DNA of 64,000 bases from Linderina pennispora (lineage: Eukaryota; Kickxellomycota; Kickxellomycetes; Kickxellales; Kickxellaceae), in NCBI RefSeq assembly GCF_002104995.1, contig NW_024468263.1, positions 186,001-250,000 on the forward strand, read 5' to 3'. The notes under the pieces are model-generated. The model made no database searches and was not told where the DNA came from. It saw only the letters and a program-made list of their open reading frames with translations. The translations under genes and the position numbers were made by a program. Positions 43,963 through 53,165 of this stretch are shown in pieces (within the stretch, counting starts at the first letter, position 1; every line of letters starts with the position of its first letter).

Positions 43963-45492
43963 TTATAAGTTGCCGTTGGTCGCAGGCTCCTGCAGTGCAA
44001 TCTGGTTGAGGTGGTCGCAGACGCGCCAGAAGAACAGGCTGGCGGAGTCCTGGGAAAACGACATGGTTTCGCGCAAAAAGTCTGGCAGCACGTCCAGCTC
44101 GGCGGTCTCTTCGTACGGCGTGTACTGGAATTCGTCGGGCAGATCGTCGAAAACCGTCAATACGTAGCCAATGGTTAGGGTGGGGCCGGCCTGCAAGCAT
44201 TTGTAGGACATGCCCTGGTCCTCGGGCACCACCTCCTCGATGGTCAGGCCGGAGATCATCTGCAGAATGCGCAGGCTGTCGCGCAGATTGAAGTCGACGC
44301 TGGTCTCGGCCAGGCGCTGGTGGTGTTCGAGCTGCTCGATCTGCGCATCCTTGGTGACCAGGTCCAGCGACAGGGTTTCGACCTGCTGCTGCAGCACCTT
44401 GACGTCCTTCTCCAGCGCCTTGCGCGCCTCCAATTCGGCAGAGTCTTGCTGCTTCTCGCCGTCCTTCTTTATCTGGCGCCTGAGCTCCTCGTTGTCCTTG
44501 CGCAGGGTGCTGATTACGGCCTCAGCGCTGGCGGTCTGTTTATGGGCAGACTTTTGCAGCTCGGCCAGGGTTTTCTCGGCCTGTGTGACACGCAATGCAC
44601 TGAGATCTTCGAATTTCCGGCGCCACCGCATGGTCTCGTCGGAGTCGGCGGAGCGCATGCGCTCAAGGGTGGGCACGGCAGCGCGGGCCTTGGCGAACCG
44701 CGCTGGCGAAACAATATCGACTATTAGGTCATTGGCGGGCGGCTCGGTGCGCGCGCGCTTGGCCTGGGAATGCTGGGCGGGCCGCGAATCGACGTCCGAC
44801 AGCGACTCTGCGACCGTGCGCTTCCGCCTCGCCGGGCTGGGCGTCGGGCTGCGGGGCTTTTTGGCCCGGCCCGCTTTCCGCACAGGCGTCGTCAATGGAT
44901 CAGTTGGTGTATCGGCGTGCTTTCGAGGCCGGCCAGGCCCACGACGCACGGGCGTCGCCAGCGGATCATCAAGCGGAGGTTCGCTGTGCTTACGAGGCCG
45001 ACCAGGCCCACGGCTAACTGAGGATTGGGGCGACGCAGCACTGGCTGCTGGGCTGTGCACCGGCGTAATAGCAGAACCGTCTGGCGTCTGATTCTTCCTC
45101 GGTCGGCCTGGTCCGCGACGCACCGGCGTTTCTGGCTGAGCTGCCTCTGGGTTCTTCTTTGCGCGACTCGATTTATGCTGTGCAGGCTCGTTGTCAGCGC
45201 TCTTCTTTGGCCGTCCTGACCCGCGCTTTACAGGCATTTCTGATGCGTCTAATGGCTCCTCTGTGGTCTTCTTGGGCCGTCCCCGGGGACGCGCTGGTGC
45301 GGGAGCGGCGGCCTTTGAGCGGATTTTGGTCCCGGAGGGTCGGCCACGGCCGCGCTTTGCGGGCTCAGCTGCGGTGCGTACGCCTAGGGGAGTGTCGGGC
45401 GGGGCTGCGCGTTTGGCGTTGGGCGGCGGCGTCAGTTTGCCGGCCTTCGCGGCTACTGCCAGGTCGTCGTCAGGAATCTTCCGAGGCGGCAT
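43963..45492 (-). CDS. Monopolin-type subunit (CSM1/PCS1-like) with AT-hooks
   Basis: A 509-residue nuclear protein. The frame extends upstream through hydrophobic leader sequence without a sensible start; ATG 45492 (MPPRKIPDDDLAV) is chosen. Residues 1-260 are basic and disordered and carry about six GRGRP or GPGRPRK AT-hook motifs alternating with TPVRRG. Residues about 300-415 form a coiled coil. The last 90 residues (LQMISGLTIEEV, YKCLQAGPTLTIGYVLTVFDD, EFQYTPYEE, LPDFLRETMSFSQDSASLFFWRV) match the CSM1 C-terminal globular pattern of kinetochore clamps. CSM1/PCS1 holds sister kinetochores together; AT-hooks would add direct DNA binding, an extension I do not know from yeast CSM1. Confidence 0.8.
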   Translation of the reverse strand: MPPRKIPDDDLAVAAKAGKLTPPPNAKRAAPPDTPLGVRTAAEPAKRGRGRPSGTKIRSKAAAPAPARPRGRPKKTTEEPLDASEMPVKRGSGRPKKSADNEPAQHKSSRAKKNPEAAQPETPVRRGPGRPRKNQTPDGSAITPVHSPAASAASPQSSVSRGPGRPRKHSEPPLDDPLATPVRRGPGRPRKHADTPTDPLTTPVRKAGRAKKPRSPTPSPARRKRTVAESLSDVDSRPAQHSQAKRARTEPPANDLIVDIVSPARFAKARAAVPTLERMRSADSDETMRWRRKFEDLSALRVTQAEKTLAELQKSAHKQTASAEAVISTLRKDNEELRRQIKKDGEKQQDSAELEARKALEKDVKVLQQQVETLSLDLVTKDAQIEQLEHHQRLAETSVDFNLRDSLRILQMISGLTIEEVVPEDQGMSYKCLQAGPTLTIGYVLTVFDDLPDEFQYTPYEETAELDVLPDFLRETMSFSQDSASLFFWRVCDHLNQIALQEPATNGNL

Positions 45493-45703
45493 AGCCCGAG
45501 GGGGTTTTTGTCTGTACAGAAAATAAAAGAAAATGGAAGTGAGCACAAATTGGAAAAGAGGAATCCGTACGCGTAGAGTAAAAAAGCGCGTTGTGAGGAG
45601 AAAAACAAAAAAATCGACAAGCAAAAGCACGGGAATTCAGGGGTTCTGATTGGCCAATGCATATTTACGGGCACCTCGCTTGGTTTTGAGAAAAGGGAAT
45701 AAT

Positions 45704-48031
45704 TTAGAGGTCGGTCTCGTCGTCGACCTCGGATGGAGCCGTGGTTTCGGCAACCACTTGCTCGCTCTTGGGCGTCGCAGAGTCCTCCATCTTGACATTC
45801 TCTATCTTGACGTCATCCTCAGACGCTGGATCGGCTTCATTCTTGGCTTCGTCGTCGTCCTTGGTGTCTTCGGGCTTGACCTCATTTTCATCATCATGCT
45901 CGGGCTCTACTGGCAGCGGGTCCGAGTGATGGTGTAGCGGGCGCAGCGTCCTGCTCACGCTGCCAATGACCGATGCAAGCCGCGCGCGCAGCACGTCGCT
46001 CTCGGTCTGGACCTCCAGGGTCTCCGCATCAACAGTTGCCCTGAGCTCATTCAGCTCGACCTCGATCTTCCGGCCCTCGGCCATGCGCACGCTCGAAAAC
46101 TGATGCTTCATAAACGGCACCAGACGGTCGGCCACGCTGCTCTTCACATCAACACGCAGCCCATCGTCGTGGGCGTGGGCACAGCTGGTCCGCGTCATCT
46201 TGACGGACGCCGGGCTGCACTCGATATTCAGCACCACAGCAACCACCGAGTCGGCCACCATGTCGCTCATGGCGCTGCCCTCCCACTCGATCTCGACAAA
46301 CGGCTTGGCCGTCGAGTGGGTGATGTTGACTGAGTCGTAGGCGCGCAGCACAGTGGTGACGTCCGACTCGGATTTGATTGTGGTCAGCGTGAGCACCCCA
46401 AACATGCGCTCCAGGTGGTGCAGCAGCAGCGCCAGCGAGGCCCGGCACGGCACAATCTGGTGCTGCTCGACTACGACCTGCTCGATGGCGCTGACGTCCG
46501 CCAGATCCGCCACGTCCACCAGCGTATACTTGTAATCGCGCTGCACCAGAATGCCCGCGGCTCGGTCGCCGTCACCTGGCACCTTGCGGGCCAAGGCGCC
46601 TATCACACGCGCCATTTTCTCGCCGCGGAAATGCAGCTGGACGGTCTCGGTGTTGCGCGGGGTGTGCAGGTGGATGGCGTAGTCGCTGCCCGCGTACTTG
46701 TCGGTCAGCGCCGAGCGCAGCCGCAGCATTGCGTTCTGCTCGCCATGGACCAGGATCACGTGCGGCGCCCGGATCTCGTCCACAAACGAGCTGTTCTGCG
46801 TGTAGTCTACGTGCGCCGAAAACGACACGTAGCTGACCGACATGCGGCGCGGGATCCGCTGCCCGGCCAGCGTCATGACCTCGTCGGGCTCGTTCATAAT
46901 CGTGCGTGCCAGCGTACCCTCCACCGAGTACCCCGTGATTAGCAGTCCATTGCGGCGGTCCGGCGCCCACCGGTCAAACAGCTCGCGTGACAGCCCGCTC
47001 TGCAGCATACCGGGACTGGCCACCATCACGCATGCGCTGGCGTCGTCGAACCCGCCCAGGTTCTTGAGGTTCGAGATGTGCTTGAACTTGAACGGGTTGC
47101 TGCCGGTCTCGCGCGCCTGCGTCTGGATCCGCTGGTTCATCATCAAAAGATATGTTTCGTAGAATGTCATGCAGCGGCTGGCCAGTGGCGATGCAAAGTA
47201 GATTGGGATGCCCTCGAGCTCGCGCGCATGCCGCTGCCAGTACTCCTCCAGAATCAGTAGCAGCTCCTGCGTGCGACCTAGCGCAAACACCGGCATCAGG
47301 CACCGCCCGCCGCGCTTCACAATGTCGCGTACCGCGCTGGTGAACCGGGCCTCGCGCTCTACCCGCGGCTCATGGCTCTGCACGCCATATGTCGATTCGG
47401 TAATCAGCACGTCTACCGGCACATGCGGGTTCTCCGCCGCCATCAGATGCCGGTCCTCCTCGCGCGAGTAATCTCCTGTATACAGGACCTTGACGCCGGC
47501 TATCTCAATCACATACATGGCCGCTCCCAATACGTGTCCGGCATTATATGCCGTGAACTTTATGCCGTCCACGTCGATTTGCTGGTGGATGTCGATGGCC
47601 TCGATTTTCCCATACGCGTTGTCCATGTCCCGCTGGTCGTACAGCGCCCCTGAAGACGCGTTGTTGGTCACCCGCACATAGTCCGCCACGAGCCATTTGA
47701 ATATCGCCTTTGTCGGGTGCGTCATGAAGGTCCGGCCCTTGAACGCCGTCTTTTCGATGTAGTACGGGACCGCCGCTGCATGGTCTACGTGGAAGTGCGT
47801 CACCAGGAGCACGTCCACTGACGCCGGATCCACTTCGTCTATAAACGGCAGGCTGTTCTCGCCCTCGTACGCCGGGTGCAGCCCGCAGTCCAGCATCACC
47901 GTCTTGCCCTTGTACCGCAGCACTATGCACGACCGCCCCACCTCCTGACCCGCGCCCAGCGGTGTTATCTGCAGAAGGTCGTCCTCGTCCTCAATCGCCA
48001 CCACGATATCCGCCTTGCGTTTTTGTGCCAT
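45704..48031 (-). CDS. YSH1: mRNA 3'-end endonuclease CPSF73/YSH1
   Basis: The metallo-beta-lactamase/beta-CASP nuclease that cleaves pre-mRNA at the poly(A) site, 775 residues, intronless, start ATG 48031. Zn ligands are present: HFHVDH at residues 79-84, GHVLGAAMYVIE, TGDYSREEDRH, the beta-CASP motif segments GRTQELLLILEEYW and VASPGMLQSG, and FSAHVDY. After residue about 490 comes the C-terminal domain that binds the partner subunit, and then a highly acidic tail (EPEHDDENEVKPEDTKDDDE) of about 70 residues. All active-site residues I can check are intact. Confidence 0.95.
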   Translation of the reverse strand: MAQKRKADIVVAIEDEDDLLQITPLGAGQEVGRSCIVLRYKGKTVMLDCGLHPAYEGENSLPFIDEVDPASVDVLLVTHFHVDHAAAVPYYIEKTAFKGRTFMTHPTKAIFKWLVADYVRVTNNASSGALYDQRDMDNAYGKIEAIDIHQQIDVDGIKFTAYNAGHVLGAAMYVIEIAGVKVLYTGDYSREEDRHLMAAENPHVPVDVLITESTYGVQSHEPRVEREARFTSAVRDIVKRGGRCLMPVFALGRTQELLLILEEYWQRHARELEGIPIYFASPLASRCMTFYETYLLMMNQRIQTQARETGSNPFKFKHISNLKNLGGFDDASACVMVASPGMLQSGLSRELFDRWAPDRRNGLLITGYSVEGTLARTIMNEPDEVMTLAGQRIPRRMSVSYVSFSAHVDYTQNSSFVDEIRAPHVILVHGEQNAMLRLRSALTDKYAGSDYAIHLHTPRNTETVQLHFRGEKMARVIGALARKVPGDGDRAAGILVQRDYKYTLVDVADLADVSAIEQVVVEQHQIVPCRASLALLLHHLERMFGVLTLTTIKSESDVTTVLRAYDSVNITHSTAKPFVEIEWEGSAMSDMVADSVVAVVLNIECSPASVKMTRTSCAHAHDDGLRVDVKSSVADRLVPFMKHQFSSVRMAEGRKIEVELNELRATVDAETLEVQTESDVLRARLASVIGSVSRTLRPLHHHSDPLPVEPEHDDENEVKPEDTKDDDEAKNEADPASEDDVKIENVKMEDSATPKSEQVVAETTAPSEVDDETDL

Positions 48032-48750
48032 TTCTCAATTGCTCTGTTATGTGGAAGGTGCAAAAAGTGCTGAGAGAAAACAAGCGTGCCTGCCAATTCA
48101 AGGTGCTGCGAATTGGGCTCTGCTTGCTCGTTCCTTGATTTAATCATCTGATAATAATCCTTCCTTGGTCTCATGCGGAGCACGCCCTTGGCCAAGCCAG
48201 CGGGCAACTGCAAATCATACGCCAATGCTCTTGGCGTGGAATTCTGCCAGAGTATTTATACACCAAGACCGTGCGAGTCCTGGAAGCGCCCAGCGACGCC
48301 CCCCAAATGTTTTCCGAATCGAATATGGCCGCCACGCAATGTTCCTGGTACCGGACAACTCACACTGGCTCCACATCTCTCCGCATCTCTCACGGGAGCT
48401 TACTTTTGCTGCCCTTGGCACTATACACAAACAATGATAGGTGGTTGATCCCGTGCCGCCAAGACACCACACATACAAACCGGCTCCAGAGCGCACCATG
48501 CAAGTGTCGTAACGATGACTGGCCTATTTTTATCGCAAAATCAACGCCGTCGCCGGGTTGGGGTGGCACACAAAGAAAGCCATTGTCGCATCGTCCTGAG
48601 CAAGAGTGCAACGTCCCTCCTGGCTTAAATACCACGCGCAACGGGGACGGTTGTCCTTCTGACTGTTCCTATTCATCGCTTTTTCGCTTTTCTCTTTCTA
48701 GGTTATTACTTCAGCAAACTTCCAACAAAAAACAAACACACCCACCACCA
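48032..48750. other. Divergent upstream region of YSH1 and tetraspan gene 1
   Basis: A 719-base intergenic region between the minus-strand YSH1 and plus-strand membrane gene. The last 110 bases are CT-rich then A-rich, ending CCACCACCA before ATG. The plus frame is open upstream of the called start but without good ATG context and with no hydrophobic leader, so it is not included. Confidence 0.45.
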
Positions 48751-49389
48751 ATGCTGCGCGGATTCCTGTTAGCACTCGTGTTCTTTCTCCTGGCCCTCCA
48801 GGTCATCTCTTCGCTATTCGAAACCGGCCTATACGCTGCCGAGAAGATCTATTTTGACCAAAACGACCTGACCTACACCAAGGGCTGGCTGTACTACTTC
48901 AAGTGGGTGGTGAAATGCCTGTCCTTGGGCGTGGCGCTGGTCCTTCTGGTCGGCAGCCTGTGCTCGTGCTGCTGCGGCGGACCGAAGAACTCTGGCTCCG
49001 GCGGCCGCAGGTTCCCGCGCGCCCTGGGCTTCTTCTCGCTGGTCCTGACTGCCCTGTGGGCGGTCGTGGTGGCATTCCAGGTGCGCAACAATGACAAGAC
49101 CAATGTCATGTCGATTGTCTCGACCTCGATCCAGGCACAAAAGTTCGTCTACCCGCTGGGCGACGGCTTCTCGCTCAAGAACGACTGCAGCGCGTATCCC
49201 TTCACCTCGATTGACCACGGCACCACTGCCTGCAAGCTGTTGCTGGCAGAGTCGGCCGTGGCCATTGCATGCCTGGGCCTGTGGGCGCTGACCCTGATCT
49301 TCTCGTTCTTCCTGTGCTGCACGGTTAGCCACACCCAGAAGAAGAACGTCCAGCAGGTTGCCTGGGCGCAGCCCCAGCAGAACTACTAA
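48751..49389 (+). CDS. Four-helix membrane protein, tandem paralogue 1
   Basis: A 212-residue protein starting MLRGFLLALVFFLLALQVI at ATG 48751. Predicted membrane helices lie at about residues 3-20, 48-72, 90-110 and 165-190, with a CSCCCGG cysteine cluster after helix 2 (possible palmitoylation) and a loop between helices 3 and 4 holding two cysteines (KNDCSAYPF and TTACKLLLAES). The N-C topology, size and loop recall MARVEL-type tetraspan proteins, though I cannot prove membership. It shares TxGWLYYFKW, FxYPLGDGFSLKNxC and HGTTACKLLLAES with the genes at 50145 and 52318. Confidence 0.8.
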   Translation: MLRGFLLALVFFLLALQVISSLFETGLYAAEKIYFDQNDLTYTKGWLYYFKWVVKCLSLGVALVLLVGSLCSCCCGGPKNSGSGGRRFPRALGFFSLVLTALWAVVVAFQVRNNDKTNVMSIVSTSIQAQKFVYPLGDGFSLKNDCSAYPFTSIDHGTTACKLLLAESAVAIACLGLWALTLIFSFFLCCTVSHTQKKNVQQVAWAQPQQNY

Positions 49390-50144
49390 CTGGCTTCTTT
49401 GTAAAGCCCCCATGTAAATTTTTTGTCCCCTCGTTTTACTTGCTCTCATTTTGCTTTTGGCGTGCGTTTTAATTTAACCACTAAAATGTTGTCTGGATAT
49501 TTGGCTTTTTTGCTCCCGCTTTTTTGCTCCCGCTTTTTTGCTCCCGTTTTCCTGCTTTGTAGAGTTACCCGCTGCGCAGCGCGGTCCTATTTTTAGAAGA
49601 GCGTAGATTTCTGTGAAAATCTGCAAAAGGGCATGGCTGCTTGGCCAGAAAAGTTGTCCGTCTTGCATATTCGCCGACAGACATCAGTGCATCGCTGCCA
49701 TCGACTGTCTGGCACAACACATCATCCTCTGCTGTCATCGAGCGCACTACGCCAACGATGCCTAAATCCGCCAGCCACTATACTGCAATGCCCTGCCAAG
49801 CCCGCAGCTGGCATCCAGTCAGAGGGCACTGATCAAAAATAAGCTCCAAAACTGTTTCTAATTCCAGAAAGCTGCACTGGACAAGAGCTGTCGACACATG
49901 CAAATCCAGGTCAAACAAACCGGCTAGTTTTTTCTTTGTTTATGAGAAGCGACAAGAAATCAATCGAATTTCGTCTAAAGGATGAAGCAGCAGATCACGC
50001 AGCACAACGGGGCCTTGCTGAAGATAGTGCCAGCTCTTTGTTTCCCTTCTTCTTGCACTTTACCTTCACTTTATACATTGTTAGCGCCACTCTTGGCCTT
50101 CTACTCCTTCCTCGCACACTTTAATTTTTTTTGCCTCACATCCT
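49390..50144. other. Spacer between tetraspan paralogues 1 and 2
   Basis: A 755-base spacer. Contains a short tandem repeat near 49505-49550 (listed separately) just after the first gene. Only short frames follow. The final 60 bases are a CT-rich leader for the second gene. Confidence 0.45.
49505..49550 (+). repeat. Three copies of a 14-bp tandem repeat
   Basis: The unit CTTTTTTGCTCCCG (14 bases) occurs three times in a row in the 3' flank of tetraspan gene 1. Nearly perfect copies. Possibly slippage product in the 3' UTR. Confidence 0.8.
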
Positions 50145-50774
50145 ATGCTTCGCACCATCCTCTACCCAATAATCATTGCTCTGCTCGGTGTGCAGACAGT
50201 GCTTTCGGCCGTGCAGGTCGGATTCTACGCGACCTACCGCATCCAGTACAGCCGCCACAGCCTCCGATACTACACTGACTGGCGCACATACTACCGTTGG
50301 GCCGTGCTCGGCACCTCGCTCGCCATCGCCTTCTTCCTGATGATCGCCAGCCGCCGCGCGCCCTTTGGCAACGACCCGTACCGCAAGGGCTGGCGCCGCG
50401 GTCGCACCTACCCGGCCGTGGTCTCCGCATTCGCCTTTCTCTGGACCGCCCTGTGGATTGTCATTGCTGTCCTCCAAGCCTACGACCACCGGCAATCGGA
50501 TTATAGGAGAAAGAAGGCTGATTCGACCGATGTGAAGGACTTCGTGTTTCCGCTGGGCCAGGGTTTCTCGCTGCAGAACAAATGCGAGACGTTCCCGTAC
50601 CCAAATATGGACCGCGGGAAGACAGTCTGCAGACTGCTGTATATTCAGTCGGTGCTAGATATTGTTGCTGTGTGCGTGTGGGGGTTGGTGTTTGTTGCCG
50701 CAGTGGCCCTGTTCTTTGCGCGGCGCCAGAAGCGTACACCGTCGATTGATGAGACTGTGGCTGCCGATTTTTGA
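50145..50774 (+). CDS. Four-helix membrane protein, tandem paralogue 2
   Basis: A 209-residue relative of paralogue 1, start ATG 50145 (MLRTILYPIIIALLGVQTVL). Four hydrophobic segments at about residues 5-22, 50-68, 90-115 and 165-190. Conserved with its neighbours: FYATYRIQYSRHSLRYYTDWRTYYRW after helix 1, FVFPLGQGFSLQNKC, and the paired-Cys loop (CETFPYPNMDRGKTVC). It lacks the cysteine cluster after helix 2 and has a basic segment there (RRAPFGNDPYRKGWRRGR) instead, so the cytosolic loop has diverged. Plus strand, same order as the others, consistent with tandem duplication. Confidence 0.8.
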   Translation: MLRTILYPIIIALLGVQTVLSAVQVGFYATYRIQYSRHSLRYYTDWRTYYRWAVLGTSLAIAFFLMIASRRAPFGNDPYRKGWRRGRTYPAVVSAFAFLWTALWIVIAVLQAYDHRQSDYRRKKADSTDVKDFVFPLGQGFSLQNKCETFPYPNMDRGKTVCRLLYIQSVLDIVAVCVWGLVFVAAVALFFARRQKRTPSIDETVAADF

Positions 50775-50884
50775 ATCATGCGTCGACACACACATGATGC
50801 AGAATGTGATTCGATAATGTTATTTGTTTTTTCTTCGCGATATATAATGCAACTATTTCTATGCCTTGTAAGGTGCGTAGAGAG

Positions 50885-51610
50885 TTAAGTGATATGGGGG
50901 GGCCTAGCAATTGCCCAAATTGCCTTCCATGTCCATGTTGAACCAATGCCTTGGCCACGGATCTTTTGCTGGGATTGGAGATACTGGTCGTCTGTCCTGA
51001 ACTTGAACACGGACAGCTCCCTTTGTATATTGACCAAACGGAACTTTAGGTCGCAGCCAGGTGTCGTTGTTTCATGTCTAGCAAGATATCCACCCTCAAC
51101 TGCGGCATTGAATTCAGTGTTGTCGACCTTGAGTTGGCGGATGACCTTGGGCAGTTCAGCAATTGAATCGACTTTCTCATCATGCCCTTGGTTATGTACC
51201 ACGGCCAGTATCCCACTTTCGTTGCCAATGACCCTGAATTGGCTATATACGTGATGTATTCTGAAGAAACCACAAAAGCTGGCCGATAGATGCTAGCATG
51301 TGGCTCGTGGATAGATATCCCAGGCCATCGCACATACCGACGTGCTCTTGTTCCACGATGATATGTGGCTTGACCGAGATAAGTAGATCTTAGCCATAGT
51401 TCAGGATTACGAGATCAAAGGCTGTATTTCCAAATAAAATTGCTGCATCATCGATTCGACTCACGAGTCGCCCGTCGATGCTGATGATGTCTGCTAGTAA
51501 AAGTACCCCATGTTGTCGCGGAAACCAAAATGGATAGAGACACCAATGCCTCAGGTAGAGCAGTGGCCTTTTATATTGCTTCTTTGCATGTCTCGATGGT
51601 GTCAGCAATA
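50885..51610 (-). pseudogene. HtrA/Nma111-like PDZ protein remnant
   Basis: On the minus strand, three frames in succession carry text that resembles the C-terminal PDZ part of fungal HtrA-family proteins. First LADIISIDGRLVSRIDDAAILF ... TAFDLVILNYG (PDZ-type GD(I/V)I..DG.LV) from about 51,510; then HEPHASIYRPAFVVSSEYITYIANSGSL near 51,300; then VDSIAELPKVIRQLKVDNTEF near 51,160, ending FRTDDQYLQSQQ. Each stretch is separated by stops or a frame change. No protease domain or start was found upstream. Recognition is by pattern only, so the family call is tentative; the degenerate state is more secure. Confidence 0.4.
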
Positions 51611-52317
51611 CCTTTGATGGCCTAATTCCATAGCGCCTTTAATGGCATAGATAGTAACGTGCAATGAATCCGTCCTATACCACATGCTTTTTTGATCGCA
51701 AAGCGATGTGCGATTGTTTAATATTGCTTTACAGGTCTCCCTTTTTCCTCTGTCGTGATGTACGACTAGCAAGCCGAGTGGAATTACCTTCGTGCCTGCA
51801 ACACATATCAGGTTAAGGGGTACAATGTGTGGGCAGCTTCTTGGCAGTCTGCGCTAAATGAGTCTGCCAGCTTATCCAGCCTTCCAAACCACAATTTGAA
51901 GTGCGCGGATTGATCAGCAACCTCTCAATGCACAGATATGCACATCTTGCATAGTCTATATTTGGATTTATAAAAATACTCATTCACCGAGGCTTGACGC
52001 TTGGTGAACTGCAGCCAGTATCAAATATCTTGTCTAAAAATAGATTGGCTCACGTAAAGTGCAAGAGCAAGAGCAAGAGCAAGAGCATTTCTCGTTACAT
52101 CATGGGCCAGGTCTTTGATAGACGCAGGCTGCCACCCCAGTGTCATGCATAGTTGACATGTCAGCTGTCTGTTATCTTTAAATAGACAACAGACAACCCC
52201 CTGCTCGCCGCGGTCCTCACTTCAATCACTCCAAGCTCCATTTCTTTCTCCCATCCCTTCTCGTATAATTTCATTCCACATACATTTCGCTTCCTATTTT
52301 TGCCATATTAAACCCAC
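51611..52317. other. Spacer before tetraspan paralogue 3, with hexamer repeat
   Basis: No gene supported. At 52061-52087 there are four-and-a-half copies of GCAAGA in a row, a simple repeat. The last 80 bases form a CT-rich leader before ATG 52318. Confidence 0.45.
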
Positions 52318-52965
52318 ATGTCACGTCGCAGCTACTCGATCATTCTCTTCGTGTTTATCCTACTACAGGTGATTGTATCAATGGCAGAATTCGGCCTGGT
52401 GGTCGGCAACCGGGCATACATTGGCAAGCACCTGCCATACACATCCGGCTGGATGAACATATACAAGTGGGTGATATCCCCGGCATCATTTGCAGCATCC
52501 ATAGCCCTCCTGTACTTTAGCAGCAAGTCGTTGACCGGGCGCACCGATGGACTTGGCGAAAAAGCAATTCAGCGTAACAGCTTCACAAACCGCAAGCGCA
52601 AGCGCAGTGGCCGGTCAGTCGAGTTCTACGCTGCTATCGTCTCCTTGCTGTTTGTTGGCGCTTGGTCGGTTGTTCTTGCGTTCCAAGTGCGCTACAAGCT
52701 CGATGCAACTGCCGGTAACGACTTCAAGTATCCATTGGATACAGGTCTCTTCTTGAACTACAAGTGCAGCGAAGCGCCATTCTCGCTCAACAGCCATGGT
52801 ACGAATGCCTGTCGGCTAATGCTGGCCGAGTCAGCTAGTACACTGGTCTGCCTGGCCCTGTGGGGAGTGATGTTCATTGCTTCCATGTTGCTCGGGTTGA
52901 CAGCAGCCCGCCGTCGCTCGCGGAGCGTCCGGAGGATGAAAGGGAAGATGGTGGACAACAGCTAA
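52318..52965 (+). CDS. Four-helix membrane protein, tandem paralogue 3
   Basis: A 215-residue protein, start ATG 52318 (MSRRSYSIILFVFILLQVIV). Four hydrophobic segments at about residues 7-27, 48-68, 98-120 and 165-195. Shared motifs: LPYTSGWMNIYKW, YPLDTGLFLNYKC, SHGTNACRLMLAES. The loop after helix 2 is basic and contains RKRKRSGR. C-terminal tail is basic (RRRSRSVRRMKGK). The three tandem genes keep the cysteine pair of the last loop, which therefore is likely a structural disulphide or metal site outside the cytosol. Function unknown. Confidence 0.8.
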   Translation: MSRRSYSIILFVFILLQVIVSMAEFGLVVGNRAYIGKHLPYTSGWMNIYKWVISPASFAASIALLYFSSKSLTGRTDGLGEKAIQRNSFTNRKRKRSGRSVEFYAAIVSLLFVGAWSVVLAFQVRYKLDATAGNDFKYPLDTGLFLNYKCSEAPFSLNSHGTNACRLMLAESASTLVCLALWGVMFIASMLLGLTAARRRSRSVRRMKGKMVDNS

Positions 52966-53165
52966 ATTAATATTAACAGCTGCTCAGCGTGTCAGTTTGT
53001 AAATTCCAACATAAATCTAGCTGCCTTGCTCCAAAGTCGAGCATGGCATAACGTTCCTGTCACGAGCATGTGGCTTCATTGGAAGGTTGGTTAGAAATAA
53101 ATGTGTAGCTTAATCTTTACTCCTTTATCTTTCTCTACATATATATGATTTTATAGTCCATAACA

